From NCBI GenBank assembly GCA_013288575.1, contig JABDBO010000008.1, positions 1 through 26,007 of the forward strand: a stretch of 26,007 bases of DNA, read 5' to 3'. How positions within the stretch are numbered: the stretch's first letter is position 1; the number at the start of each line of letters is the position of its first letter. Below, piece after piece: positions 1-7,460 of the stretch. Both the position numbers and the translations under genes were made by a program. The DNA comes from Alphaproteobacteria bacterium. Its GTDB lineage: Bacteria; Pseudomonadota; Alphaproteobacteria; Rickettsiales; 21-14-0-20-44-7. A model generated the notes under the pieces. The model was not told the DNA's origin. It did not search any database and saw only the letters and a program-made list of their open reading frames with translations.

Positions 1-2323
1 CAAGATGTCCTACCCGCTTAAGTGAAGCGATAGTGGAGGGACTGACACCGTCTTTTATTCTACCCTCATCTGTTCTGTAAGTGACATCTCTTAAGAAATC
101 GGTATATCTTTTTGGCCCTACTTTTTGCTCAACCATCATATCCACTAACTCAAGTATTGTCAGAACGGGCTTCTCATATAATTTGCTTTTCTTCTCAGGC
201 GGATAATTTTTCTCCGCCGCATATTGATACGCTCGCTCTATTTCTTGAATTATACCTGCCAGATAAATTTTGCGTGTTTGACCTGTAAATAATAAAGCCA
301 ATTCAGCTGCCGCCTCAGGTTGCTTGTACTTTTTACATATAACTTTCGCCAAACTTTCTGCTTGCTCTTTGATTCGTAAAAAACTACCATGTTCTAAATT
401 AGAAGTTACTGTTTCGGTAAATCCTACTTCCAATGCCAAAGCACTATTAGTTTCGCCAATTTGCAATTTCAATATTGTAAAAGCATGGTGAATATTAAAT
501 TCACCATTGTAAACTCCTGCTATTACATCTGATGGTCTTAAATATTTTGGTTCGACAAGAATAATAGCAATAATTTTTTCTCTTAAAACCCGGCGATATT
601 TAGCTATCCCGTCTGCAATTTTATCCGCCAATGTCGCACGCCTGTTATTAAGCTCAATTCCCGTGCCGGAATTACTGGCAACCAAAGGTCGGTGACCATT
701 TTGATATTCTATTACTTTAGGATAGATGCCCCCTTCGTCCGACATAAGAAAATATGCACCAATCTCTAGTAAAAATTCAGCAAAACTTCTGTTAACAGAA
801 TTTAAATATAAGAAAACAAAAGCAATAGGTAACTGTGCCTTATCTATTAAAGCTTGCGGGTCTTTACTGTGGTTAAAGTCAGGCAATAATAAATATTGCG
901 CCACTGGATTATTTGGAAAATCTTTAATTCTAGCTTCTTTATGGCTGATAATTTCAAGTGCATAATCTGCTAATTGATCAATAGTTACGGCTCCTAGTTT
1001 GCCATTTCTTAGTTTGTATAAATTTTTCAGGGTTTGGCCTGAAGTAAGGCTGCCGCATACAAGGTTCATTTTAGCAACAACGTTATCAACATAATAATCC
1101 ATATTCTTAGTAGCATTTAACGCAACTGCTTGATCTACTAGCGCCGATTTATAACCAAGAGCATGTGAAATTTCAGTTTTGCTCATGCGCCACAATAATG
1201 CCGCATGCTGTAAAAACCCTGGAAAGGTTGGAGCAGCTTCGGCAGTTTTCATATATTCGGTATAAATCGTATCAACTGATGCTTTTGGGACCCTTCTAAA
1301 ACATATATCTAGAATTGTCATTGCAACTAAAGCTCTAAGGTTAGCGTCTCTAACTAATTCCGAAGTTGCATTAGCAAATAAACGAATTTTATCTTCAATA
1401 TTTGTTGCTATGGTTTTTATTTTACGCCAGTCTCTTTTGCAGAAGTCTTCATTTAAATTTGCTGGAGATGTATTCGCCACGCCGCTCATCTTATCACTAA
1501 TAACAGCTATATTAACCGCACCAGGTACACTCCGCTTTTTAAACTTTCCATCATGCCAAGTAAATCTTGAGAGGAATGTTGACAAATTAGTATTTATATC
1601 GACTTTTTCTAAAGCAATAAAAACACTTTCTTCTACATCGTTTAATGCCCCAACCAATTTAGCTCTCTCCAGCGCTATATCATTTCTGGCTGAGTCTGCG
1701 GCTTGATCATCAGTTTCAATGCCCAAGGCTTTGTATATCGCCACAAAGTTATTTTCTCCAGGAACAATAAAGCCCGCTTCAATAGCAATAATCAAAGTTT
1801 CATAACATCCTACTCGCAATGCTAGTTCGTGAGTTGACATATTATTTCTTTCTCGAGCCTCTTGAACCAGTACTGCAAAACTTTTGCTGCCTTGCTGCTT
1901 ATTTTGCTCAGTTCTAATTTCTTCATCTTTAAAAATGCAGTTAATTATTAAACTGCCATATTTGCTATTTGGTAGCAGCTTTAATTTTGCCATTAAGTCA
2001 TGCCTTTCTTCTAATTCAGGAGAAGTTTGGCCAGATCTCCAACGAGTATATTTTTTTGTTTCAGATTTATATAATCTAGACGCCAGTTCATTAGTTGTAA
2101 CACTATTATAAGCTTCGATTAAACCAAGGAAGCGAGCTAAATGTTCGGGTTGCGAATGGTTCGTAGCTTCTGATAATGCCTTCTGCAATTCAGCAATGCC
2201 GTGTTCGAATGCTCCTTGAATTGTATTATCTTTAGAAAATATCGAATTAAGTATTTGTCTACCTTGCTGGGCAACAATACTATTGTCATCACGACCTAAT
2301 CCTAAAAAACTCAAAAAACCCAT
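1..2323 (-). CDS. Multi-HTH (Cro/CI-like) repeat protein, 3' end outside window
   Basis: This reading frame is open from the ATG at 2323 to the window edge: 774 codons with no stop. I do not recognise the protein as a whole. Residues about 148-202 read as a Cro/CI-type helix-turn-helix (VLVQEARERNNMSTHELALR, then a turn and an IEAG.IVP segment). Related HTH-like blocks lie near 371-420 and 611-665. A second, longer block type, with an insertion in the HTH, recurs near 62-116, 247-310, 513-575 and from 738 onward. The A-type and B-type blocks alternate with a period of roughly 225-265 residues. No catalytic domain, signal peptide or membrane segment is evident. The start overlaps the upstream gene by 35 bp, and the ribosome binding site is weak (AGGA about 15 nt upstream), suggesting translational coupling. 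DNA binding is inferred from the HTH likeness; a purely structural repeat is possible. Confidence 0.8.
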   Translation of the reverse strand, partial: MGFLSFLGLGRDDNSIVAQQGRQILNSIFSKDNTIQGAFEHGIAELQKALSEATNHSQPEHLARFLGLIEAYNSVTTNELASRLYKSETKKYTRWRSGQTSPELEERHDLMAKLKLLPNSKYGSLIINCIFKDEEIRTEQNKQQGSKSFAVLVQEARERNNMSTHELALRVGCYETLIIAIEAGFIVPGENNFVAIYKALGIETDDQAADSARNDIALERAKLVGALNDVEESVFIALEKVDINTNLSTFLSRFTWHDGKFKKRSVPGAVNIAVISDKMSGVANTSPANLNEDFCKRDWRKIKTIATNIEDKIRLFANATSELVRDANLRALVAMTILDICFRRVPKASVDTIYTEYMKTAEAAPTFPGFLQHAALLWRMSKTEISHALGYKSALVDQAVALNATKNMDYYVDNVVAKMNLVCGSLTSGQTLKNLYKLRNGKLGAVTIDQLADYALEIISHKEARIKDFPNNPVAQYLLLPDFNHSKDPQALIDKAQLPIAFVFLYLNSVNRSFAEFLLEIGAYFLMSDEGGIYPKVIEYQNGHRPLVASNSGTGIELNNRRATLADKIADGIAKYRRVLREKIIAIILVEPKYLRPSDVIAGVYNGEFNIHHAFTILKLQIGETNSALALEVGFTETVTSNLEHGSFLRIKEQAESLAKVICKKYKQPEAAAELALLFTGQTRKIYLAGIIQEIERAYQYAAEKNYPPEKKSKLYEKPVLTILELVDMMVEQKVGPKRYTDFLRDVTYRTDEGRIKDGVSPSTIASLKRVGHL

Positions 2324-3083
2324 CTAAATAAAATAAGTCCTGTCTTGCTTTGCTATTCGGCCCGGCATTGGAAACGTGAGATAGTTTATTTTTGTGAACC
2401 CAGTCTTTTACAACTTCTGGCGTAATCTTAAAAAGTGATAAACTATTATACTCTCTGCAAAATCGCCCAATATCATAACTCGTATGTTTGAGAATCGTGC
2501 TAATTAACAATGAAATATTTGTTTGCGTTCCCGCTAAACGACACATGATCCACTTCATTTCTGGATCTGGGGTGTATGGTAATACAATATCAGTTTCGGG
2601 AAATCTATTTTCAATTGCCGCTAGCTCAACTTCATATATCAATTCAAAGAAACCCGTAGAATCTAAAATTTCGCTAATGGTCGCTCCGTTTAACAATCCT
2701 ACAACTTTTGGCTTTATCAATTTTGCTATTACACGACGGTAATTAGAATTCTCCTTAATTCTATCAAGCCTTTTTGTCGCTCGTATTAGAGCAAGGATAG
2801 TATTATCTCCATCGGCAAACATTTCTTCCCGTTGTGCAGAGGTAAAAAAACTATGTTCTATACCCCATTGCTTAGCATTTCTTTGCAAACCATCATCTTG
2901 GGAATGTCTTTCAAAATCTTTTTCTGCCGATGTTTCATTAGAAACATTATCTTCATCTATAACCATAGCAGAATCTACATTTGGTAATATATCGCTAGAT
3001 GTCCGCTCTGTTATAACCAAAGCGTATTCCGTATTTACCGTTGCATCATTAGGCGACTGTTTAATTGGGGAACTTTCTTCCAT
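2289..3083 (-). CDS. HTH-repeat protein, upstream partner of the multi-HTH gene
   Basis: A protein of 264 residues that I do not recognise. I chose the ATG at 3083. An upstream TTG at 3119 would lie before the predicted transcription start, and AGGAAG stands about 10 nt before the chosen ATG. The first 70 residues are acidic, polar and probably disordered (many S, T, E, D). From about residue 115 the sequence resembles the downstream gene's repeat unit: a helical spacer with FP, LP and DP landmarks (about 160-180), then a B-type HTH-like block near 205-258 containing ITPEVVKDWVHKNK. The protein ends inside the start of the next gene. The shared architecture suggests one ancestral repeat protein and a common function, but that function is unknown. 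Codon use is AT-rich compared with the ribosomal cluster. Confidence 0.75.
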   Translation of the reverse strand: MEESSPIKQSPNDATVNTEYALVITERTSSDILPNVDSAMVIDEDNVSNETSAEKDFERHSQDDGLQRNAKQWGIEHSFFTSAQREEMFADGDNTILALIRATKRLDRIKENSNYRRVIAKLIKPKVVGLLNGATISEILDSTGFFELIYEVELAAIENRFPETDIVLPYTPDPEMKWIMCRLAGTQTNISLLISTILKHTSYDIGRFCREYNSLSLFKITPEVVKDWVHKNKLSHVSNAGPNSKARQDLFYLDGFFEFFRIRS

Positions 3084-3329
3084 ATACCATTTCTTCCTAA
3101 GAAGATATAAACTTCCCAAAAACTATAGTTAATAATCATTAAGATGTCAATTTAAAAGTTACTAGAAATAACTGATAGATTCTACTTTAGTTATATCGCG
3201 CAAACGCTTGCTCAATCTAGATTTGGACATTGGCGCAAAAGCGATTTGGTGCCAAGATATTGCAGCTTGGCCCAGGATGATCCTGAGGCTTATAGAAAAA
3301 ACATTGGAGATAAACTTCGAACTAAAAAG
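3084..3329. other. Intergenic region between HTH genes and tRNA-Tyr, with possible gene remnant
   Basis: Apart from the promoter at 3122-3150 this stretch holds no complete gene. On the plus strand, 3156-3329 is an open frame of 58 codons without a start codon; it reads like protein (for example SRFGHWRKSDLVPRYCSLAQ) and runs straight into the tRNA 3' end. It may be the decayed remnant of a gene cut off at the tRNA boundary, but I cannot assign a family and chance is not excluded. Confidence 0.3.
3122..3150 (-). promoter_or_regulatory. Sigma70-type promoter of the HTH-repeat gene pair
   Basis: On the minus strand a perfect -35 box TTGACA (3150-3145) is followed by exactly 17 nt and a -10 box TATAGT (3127-3122). 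Transcription would start near 3115, about 30 nt before the ATG at 3083. This supports that ATG over the upstream TTG. Confidence 0.6.
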
Positions 3330-3415
3330 TGGTGGTGGAGGTTGGATTTGAACCAACGAACTCGTGAGAGGGCAGATTTACAGTCTGCTGCCATTGACCG
3401 CTCGGCCACTCCACC
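3330..3415 (-). tRNA. tRNA-Tyr (anticodon GTA)
   Basis: The minus strand folds as a class II tRNA of 86 nt. The acceptor arms GGTGGAG and CTCCACC pair, and the D-arm region reads TGGCCGAGCGGTCAATGGCA. The anticodon stem-loop CAGACTGTAAATCTG carries GTA, followed by a long variable arm, and the T-arm GTTGGTTCAAATCCAAC is complete. The discriminator base is A and the CCA end is encoded. The gene stands divergent from rlmB, an arrangement I recall as common in alphaproteobacteria. Confidence 0.95.
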
Positions 3416-3446
3416 AACCTAGACCTCAGAATTATAATCATTGTTC

Positions 3447-3474
3447 TGATATCGGACATCTGATATCTGATATC
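3447..3474. repeat. Four tandem 7-bp units before rlmB
   Basis: The units TGATATC, GGACATC, TGATATC and TGATATC stand head to tail and end 9 nt before the rlmB start. They resemble the 7-bp periodic repeats in several spacers of the ribosomal cluster. Confidence 0.75.
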
Positions 3475-3483
3475 CCGGTAAAT

Positions 3484-4248
3484 ATGTCAAGAAAAGGTTT
3501 TAATAGAAACGGCAGCCAGGGCGGAAGAGTCAGCAGCAAAACTAGCAGCGGCAATTTGTGGATCTATGGCAAACATAGTGCTTTAGCGGCGCTTGCCAAC
3601 CCTTTGCGCACGGTTTCACGGGTTATTGCCTCAAAAAACACGGCCGCGGAACTCAAGCAATATCTGCCAAATAACGTTGAAATTTGTGATGATGTGCGCA
3701 TTTCCGCCATGGTTGGCAAAGATGCGGTGCATCAGGGAATTGCGGTTTTCGCCACTGAATTACCCGAAATTGATTTATATGAGGCAGATCTCGGTACCTT
3801 AGTAGTTTTACTCGACCAGGTGACTGATCCGCATAATGTCGGCGCCATTTTACGCTCAGCCTCTGCTTTTGGCGCCAGCGCGGTTGTCACAACTGAACGC
3901 CATTCACCATCAGAGGGCGGAGTGCTTGCCAAGGCAGCATCAGGCGCGCTTGAATATGTGCCATATATTCGCGGCGGCAATTTGGCCGAAACAATTACTT
4001 ATCTTAAAAAACAAGGTTTCTGGGTTGCCGGCATGGATGCGGAAACTGAGAACTCAGTTGAATCTGTCAAAGACTATGAAAAATTGGCAATAGTAATGGG
4101 TGCCGAGGGCAAAGGTTTGCGCCATAAAACGCATGAATATTGTGATTTCATCGTCAAAATCCCGATGGATGAAAGGCAAGAGAGTTTGAATGTTTCAAAC
4201 GCTGCAGCAATTGCATTATGGGAAGCTTCGAAGCGAACTAAGGCTTAA
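3484..4248 (+). CDS. rlmB: 23S rRNA (guanosine-2'-O)-methyltransferase, RlmB/TrmH family
   Basis: A SpoU/TrmH-family RNA 2'-O-ribose methyltransferase of 254 residues. RlmB of this family modifies a guanosine in the 23S rRNA peptidyl-transferase region using S-adenosylmethionine. An N-terminal substrate-binding domain begins with LWIYGKHSALAALANP (about 25-40). The SPOUT knot motifs follow in order: DPHNVGAILRSA (about 115-126), MGAEGKGLR (about 205-213) and the C-terminal IPMDERQESLNVSNAAAIAL (about 226-245). The frame is open further upstream, but that part overlaps the tRNA gene, so the ATG at 3484 is taken. The 3' end overlaps the convergent orphan gene by 11 bp. RlmB is the best choice; TrmH or another SpoU paralogue is a less likely alternative. 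Confidence 0.9.
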   Translation: MSRKGFNRNGSQGGRVSSKTSSGNLWIYGKHSALAALANPLRTVSRVIASKNTAAELKQYLPNNVEICDDVRISAMVGKDAVHQGIAVFATELPEIDLYEADLGTLVVLLDQVTDPHNVGAILRSASAFGASAVVTTERHSPSEGGVLAKAASGALEYVPYIRGGNLAETITYLKKQGFWVAGMDAETENSVESVKDYEKLAIVMGAEGKGLRHKTHEYCDFIVKIPMDERQESLNVSNAAAIALWEASKRTKA

Positions 4249-4783
4249 CTGCAATTTTACCGGCAGCATCATGGCCATCTTTCTTAACATGATCTCCTGG
4301 TTTTATAGCATGTTTAGAATGGCCCATTGTAACACCTTCTGGCAACTCTGTTCTTTCCTGTTCTTTTGCAACTACCTTGCCATTAGCCACATCAAGCGCT
4401 GGCTGCATATAAGTTGAAACAGAAGCATGTTTAAGTAATTGACCCGTATCTATATGCTTGCCTCTCGCATATTCTACAACACCTACTGCGCTTTCGATAA
4501 TTTTACCTTGGGCTTTTAATTTATCAGGATCTAAATCTATTTGCCCAGTTTTAAAACCTTCCTTTAAAAGTCGCATTTTCTCATGCGTAATTGGCTTATC
4601 ATACGCTACGTTGAGCTCTTTCCCTTCTTTATTATGTTCAATAATATTACCCGCATCCGTAATATTTTGTGGCTCAATTGAATTGAACGGATCTTTATTT
4701 TTATCTGGATGGTGCAGAGAATAATCTAGAGCAAAATCTCTGACTTGCTGATAACGCTCAGCTTTTTCTTTTTCATCCGCCAT
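4238..4783 (-). CDS. Hypothetical protein
   Basis: A charged, soluble-looking protein of 181 residues that I do not recognise. The ATG at 4783 is preferred because AAGGAGG lies about 10 nt upstream, giving a start MADEKEKAER; an in-frame ATG at 4843 would overlap the upstream gene much more. No signal peptide or membrane segment is visible. The C-terminal third is rich in Gly, His and Lys (HSKHAIKPGDHVKKDGHDAAG). The start overlaps the stop of the upstream orphan gene by 11 bp, pointing to one transcript with coupled translation. An HPD triplet at residues 25-27 is not enough to call a J-domain. Confidence 0.7.
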   Translation of the reverse strand: MADEKEKAERYQQVRDFALDYSLHHPDKNKDPFNSIEPQNITDAGNIIEHNKEGKELNVAYDKPITHEKMRLLKEGFKTGQIDLDPDKLKAQGKIIESAVGVVEYARGKHIDTGQLLKHASVSTYMQPALDVANGKVVAKEQERTELPEGVTMGHSKHAIKPGDHVKKDGHDAAGKIAVKP

Positions 4784-5072
4784 AGGAAGCAATCCTCCTT
4801 TCTGCAACAGTAAGGAGCTTTTGCACAATTTCATCTTGAGCAATCATATGCACCCGCAGCCGGTCACTTTCCGAAAGGCGGATTCGCGTTTTAGTTTCCG
4901 CATTTAAAATAATTGAATCAATACCTTCGATAATATTCTTCGCATCACCTTTAGTAAGTGCCGTTTCAAACTCATTGGAAACAATTCCATTAACACGGTC
5001 GCGCAGCACGAAATCTAATATTGCGGCTGGCAGAACTTTATCCGTCTGAAATTTCAAAAGTTGCGGGTTCAT
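4773..5072 (-). CDS. Hypothetical protein, first gene of an overlapping pair
   Basis: A small protein of 99 residues with no family I recognise. It is mostly helical in character, with an alternating charged and hydrophobic pattern (for example LSESDRLRVHMIAQDEIVQK), and has no signal peptide or membrane span. It starts at an ATG at 5072, divergent from the TadD-like gene, with an 82-bp gap that must hold both promoters. Its 3' end carries the ribosome binding site of the next gene (AAGGAGG), and the two genes overlap by 11 bp, so they are very likely expressed together. Confidence 0.7.
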   Translation of the reverse strand: MNPQLLKFQTDKVLPAAILDFVLRDRVNGIVSNEFETALTKGDAKNIIEGIDSIILNAETKTRIRLSESDRLRVHMIAQDEIVQKLLTVAERRIASYGG

Positions 5073-5154
5073 ATCTTAACTGATATTACCTTTTCAATAT
5101 TGCACTATCATGACATGGTTGACAGATTCGCAAAAAAAACGACAATTAAGGTCT

Positions 5155-5916
5155 ATGAAAAAATTCCTTATTATTTCGATACTTAGCTTAAACGCCGCTT
5201 GCGCAGGCCAAAATTCTCAAGTTTCACCTGAAATTAGGGCCCAAAAAAGCCAATTGCGCGAAATTGCTGATTCTGAGCGAGATTCTGGCGATGAATTACA
5301 TGCTTCTGAGCTAAATCAGGCCATTATTTCGCTTGATGAACATATTCCTGATTCTTTCATAGATTTGGCAAAAATCCTTAAAAAACAAGGCTATAAAGAA
5401 GAGGCTTTAGATTTGCTTGAAACTGGTGAACAATTCTTCCCTGAAAATGAAAAACTCCAGTTGGAAACTGGCAAAACCATGCTGGAAAATGACCGGCCAG
5501 ATGATGCAATTGTTAAACTAGAATCTATTAACAAGCTGAAAAATAAGGATTATTACAACACTTTGGGAGTTGCCAATGATATGCTGGGCAACCATAAAGC
5601 CGCGCAAGATGCTTTCATTAAAGGCCTAAGAACAGCGCCAAAAGATGGTTTACTCCTAAATAACCTCGCGCTTTCATATATTTTGGAACATAAATACGAC
5701 CAGGGTATAAAAATCCTTAAAGGCCTTGTAAAACGCCCAGATGCTAAACCTAAATATCGTGAAAACTTAGCGCTCGCCTATGGCATTATCGCCAAGCCAG
5801 ACCAGGCGCGCGAACTTTTGATGAAAGATATGTCTAAACAAGAAGCTGACGAAAACATCAGGCATTATAACGAGATTCGCCAAAACCAACAAGGCGACGA
5901 AGATCGTGGCAATTAG
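5155..5916 (+). CDS. TPR-repeat lipoprotein, TadD-like
   Basis: A protein of 253 residues with a short N-terminal hydrophobic segment (MKKFLIISILSLNAAC). It ends in a Cys at position 16 that could be a lipidation site, although Asn rather than Leu at -3 makes the lipobox imperfect. From about residue 50 to 230 tetratricopeptide-like helix pairs follow (for example YYNTLGVANDMLGNHKAAQD, LLLNNLALSYILEHKYDQGI). The C-terminal pattern NLALAYGIIAKPDQARELL followed by a helix resembles TadD of Flp/Tad pilus assembly. I chose ATG 5155 because AAGG lies about 6 nt upstream and it gives a sensible signal peptide; an upstream ATG at 5110 is less likely. No other tad genes are in view, so pilus involvement is inference. 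Confidence 0.75.
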   Translation: MKKFLIISILSLNAACAGQNSQVSPEIRAQKSQLREIADSERDSGDELHASELNQAIISLDEHIPDSFIDLAKILKKQGYKEEALDLLETGEQFFPENEKLQLETGKTMLENDRPDDAIVKLESINKLKNKDYYNTLGVANDMLGNHKAAQDAFIKGLRTAPKDGLLLNNLALSYILEHKYDQGIKILKGLVKRPDAKPKYRENLALAYGIIAKPDQARELLMKDMSKQEADENIRHYNEIRQNQQGDEDRGN

Positions 5917-5918
5917 CC

Positions 5919-6713
5919 ATGAATACATTAGAAGAAATTTGCTCTCATAAACTCCAGCATATTGCAAAGCAGAAGAAGAAACTCGGCCTTGCCCATCTTG
6001 AACAAGTAGCAAAGCATGAGGCGTCAACCCCGCGCGGGTTTATAAAAGCGCTAAAAGATAAGCAAAGCAAAAAACTGTTCGGATTGATTGCCGAGCTTAA
6101 AAAAGCCAGCCCAAGCAAAGGCCTCATCCGCGCTGAATTTGCGCCAGAAAAACTCGCCCGTGATTATGCCGAAGGCGGTGCCGCCTGCCTTTCAGTTTTG
6201 ACTGATGAGCCATATTTTCAAGGCGCTGATGAATATTTAAAAATCGCACGAGCCGCAGTAAAACTGCCAGTCCTTCGCAAAGACTTTATGCTTGATCCTT
6301 ATCAGATCGTTGAATCACGCGCACTAGGGGCTGATGCAATTTTGCTGATAGTTGCTGCACTTGGCAATTCGCAAGCAGCTGAGTTGGAAGCTGCGGCTAT
6401 TGAATATGGCATGGATATTCTGGTTGAAGTGCATGATGAAAAAGAAACTGAGCGCGCTTTAAAATATTTGAAATCACAACTTATAGGTGTGAACAATCGG
6501 GATCTAAAAACTCTTAAAGTCGATATTAAAAACTCGGCCAGACTCTCTCAATTAATCCCGCCAAATTATGTAAAAGTTTGCGAAAGCGGCATAAAAACAC
6601 ATGATGACCTAAAAAAGATGCGTGAATTTGGCTTTAACAGCTTCTTGGTGGGTGAAACACTGATGAGCCAGGCTGATGTGAAGATGGCAACTTCTAACTT
6701 ATTAGGCCTTTAA
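5919..6713 (+). CDS. trpC: Indole-3-glycerol-phosphate synthase
   Basis: TrpC converts carboxyphenylamino-deoxyribulose phosphate to indole-3-glycerol phosphate in tryptophan synthesis. The 264-residue protein is a complete (beta/alpha)8 barrel. The substrate-binding LIAELKKASPSKG lies at about 56-68, LRKDFMLDPYQ at about 119-129 (the Lys of KDF is the expected general acid), LVEVHDE at about 168-174, GVNNRDL at about 190-196 and the phosphate-binding CESGI and LVGETLM near the C terminus. It begins 2 nt after the TadD-like gene stop, so the two are probably co-translated. No trpD, trpF or other trp gene is adjacent in this window, although in many alphaproteobacteria trpC sits with trpD. The stop codon abuts that of the convergent orphan gene. 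Confidence 0.97.
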   Translation: MNTLEEICSHKLQHIAKQKKKLGLAHLEQVAKHEASTPRGFIKALKDKQSKKLFGLIAELKKASPSKGLIRAEFAPEKLARDYAEGGAACLSVLTDEPYFQGADEYLKIARAAVKLPVLRKDFMLDPYQIVESRALGADAILLIVAALGNSQAAELEAAAIEYGMDILVEVHDEKETERALKYLKSQLIGVNNRDLKTLKVDIKNSARLSQLIPPNYVKVCESGIKTHDDLKKMREFGFNSFLVGETLMSQADVKMATSNLLGL

Positions 6714-7049
6714 CTAGGCGGAATCTTCCGATTTAGGGAAGCTCACCATTCGGTAGCTAGATTCAATCTCTTTGCGTACTTCCGGCGTTGGTGAGCCCAA
6801 ACCCGCTGCGACAACTTCGCCATATTCGCGCGCATCAAAACGGCCACCACCTTCAACCGCTTCAATAAGGTTATCCACGGTTTTCAACGTCAATTTCACG
6901 TAATTATAGATTTTATCGCCAAAATTATTGAAGCCTGTCAGAAGCAAGACAATTTCCTCGTCGGCGAACCGAGCTCTGTCTTCATCGGAAAGCGGAACTA
7001 CCTGACCGTCCCCTTTAGAAAGTGCGCTAACCCATTTTTTGCGCGACAT
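6714..7049 (-). CDS. Small conserved-looking hypothetical protein
   Basis: A 111-residue cytoplasmic-looking protein that I cannot assign. The middle (VLLLTGFNNFGDKIYNYVKL) looks like an amphipathic helix or short hydrophobic region. It is followed by a Gly-rich turn and the motif FDAREYGEVVAAGLGSPTPE at about 74-93, which has the look of a conserved signature. The start is the ATG at 7049 with only a weak ribosome binding site. Base composition and codon use are like the neighbouring core genes, so this is probably resident rather than recent. The 3' end touches trpC with no gap. Confidence 0.75.
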   Translation of the reverse strand: MSRKKWVSALSKGDGQVVPLSDEDRARFADEEIVLLLTGFNNFGDKIYNYVKLTLKTVDNLIEAVEGGGRFDAREYGEVVAAGLGSPTPEVRKEIESSYRMVSFPKSEDSA

Positions 7050-7145
7050 GACTTACCGTTTATTATTATTAACTCGCTAAACTATAACGAGAAATTTTTC
7101 TAGGCAAGGAATTTGTGGATTTATCGGGAATTTTTGAGGAATTAA

Positions 7146-7322
7146 CTATTTAATACGTGAGCCTATCTCAACCTGCGGTGTACCGGCATTTTGAGCATTA
7201 TATGCTGCCGGACTGCCTATATTTAATAGATTAGCTTGCATAGTGTTAAAACCATCTACTGAAAATGGCTGATCAGCATGATAAGCAGAAACTGTAGCGC
7301 TGGTAAATATACTATCTGACAT
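7146..7322 (-). CDS. Possible small protein, 58 residues
   Basis: A short open frame from ATG 7322 to TAG, beginning MSDSIFTSATVSAYHADQPF and rich in Ala, Ser, Asn and Gln. It resembles the short orphan proteins or N-terminal secretion-like segments of host-associated bacteria, but no family is recognised. There is no good Shine-Dalgarno sequence ahead of the ATG. It fills an otherwise empty gap and has balanced, protein-like composition, which is the only support. Confidence 0.4.
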   Translation of the reverse strand: MSDSIFTSATVSAYHADQPFSVDGFNTMQANLLNIGSPAAYNAQNAGTPQVEIGSRIK

Positions 7323-7460
7323 CTGTATAAATAAAATATGTTAACCCTTATTAACTATAGGATATCTAAAAACCACAAAGCCGTCAATAAAATTTCGGCA
7401 TTTTAACAAAAGTTTCATAATTCATACCTAAGCTCATGGATTTTATGGTATTGAGGTGTC

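Noticed and set aside
726..2111. Plus-strand open frames within the first 2.3 kb
   Set aside because: They lie antisense to the continuous minus-strand HTH-repeat frame and have biased, non-protein-like composition.
3364..3483. In-frame upstream extension of rlmB
   Set aside because: It overlaps the tRNA-Tyr gene and adds 40 residues absent from the family; the ATG at 3484 gives a normal protein.
4690..4730. HPD triplet in the 181-residue orphan, hinting at a DnaJ J-domain
   Set aside because: Only the triplet at residues 25-27 fits. Helix I is too short and the conserved hydrophobic positions around it are missing.
5119..5147. TTGACA with 17-nt spacer ahead of the TadD-like gene
   Set aside because: The matching -10 (ACAATT) is poor and transcription would start at or after the ribosome binding site.
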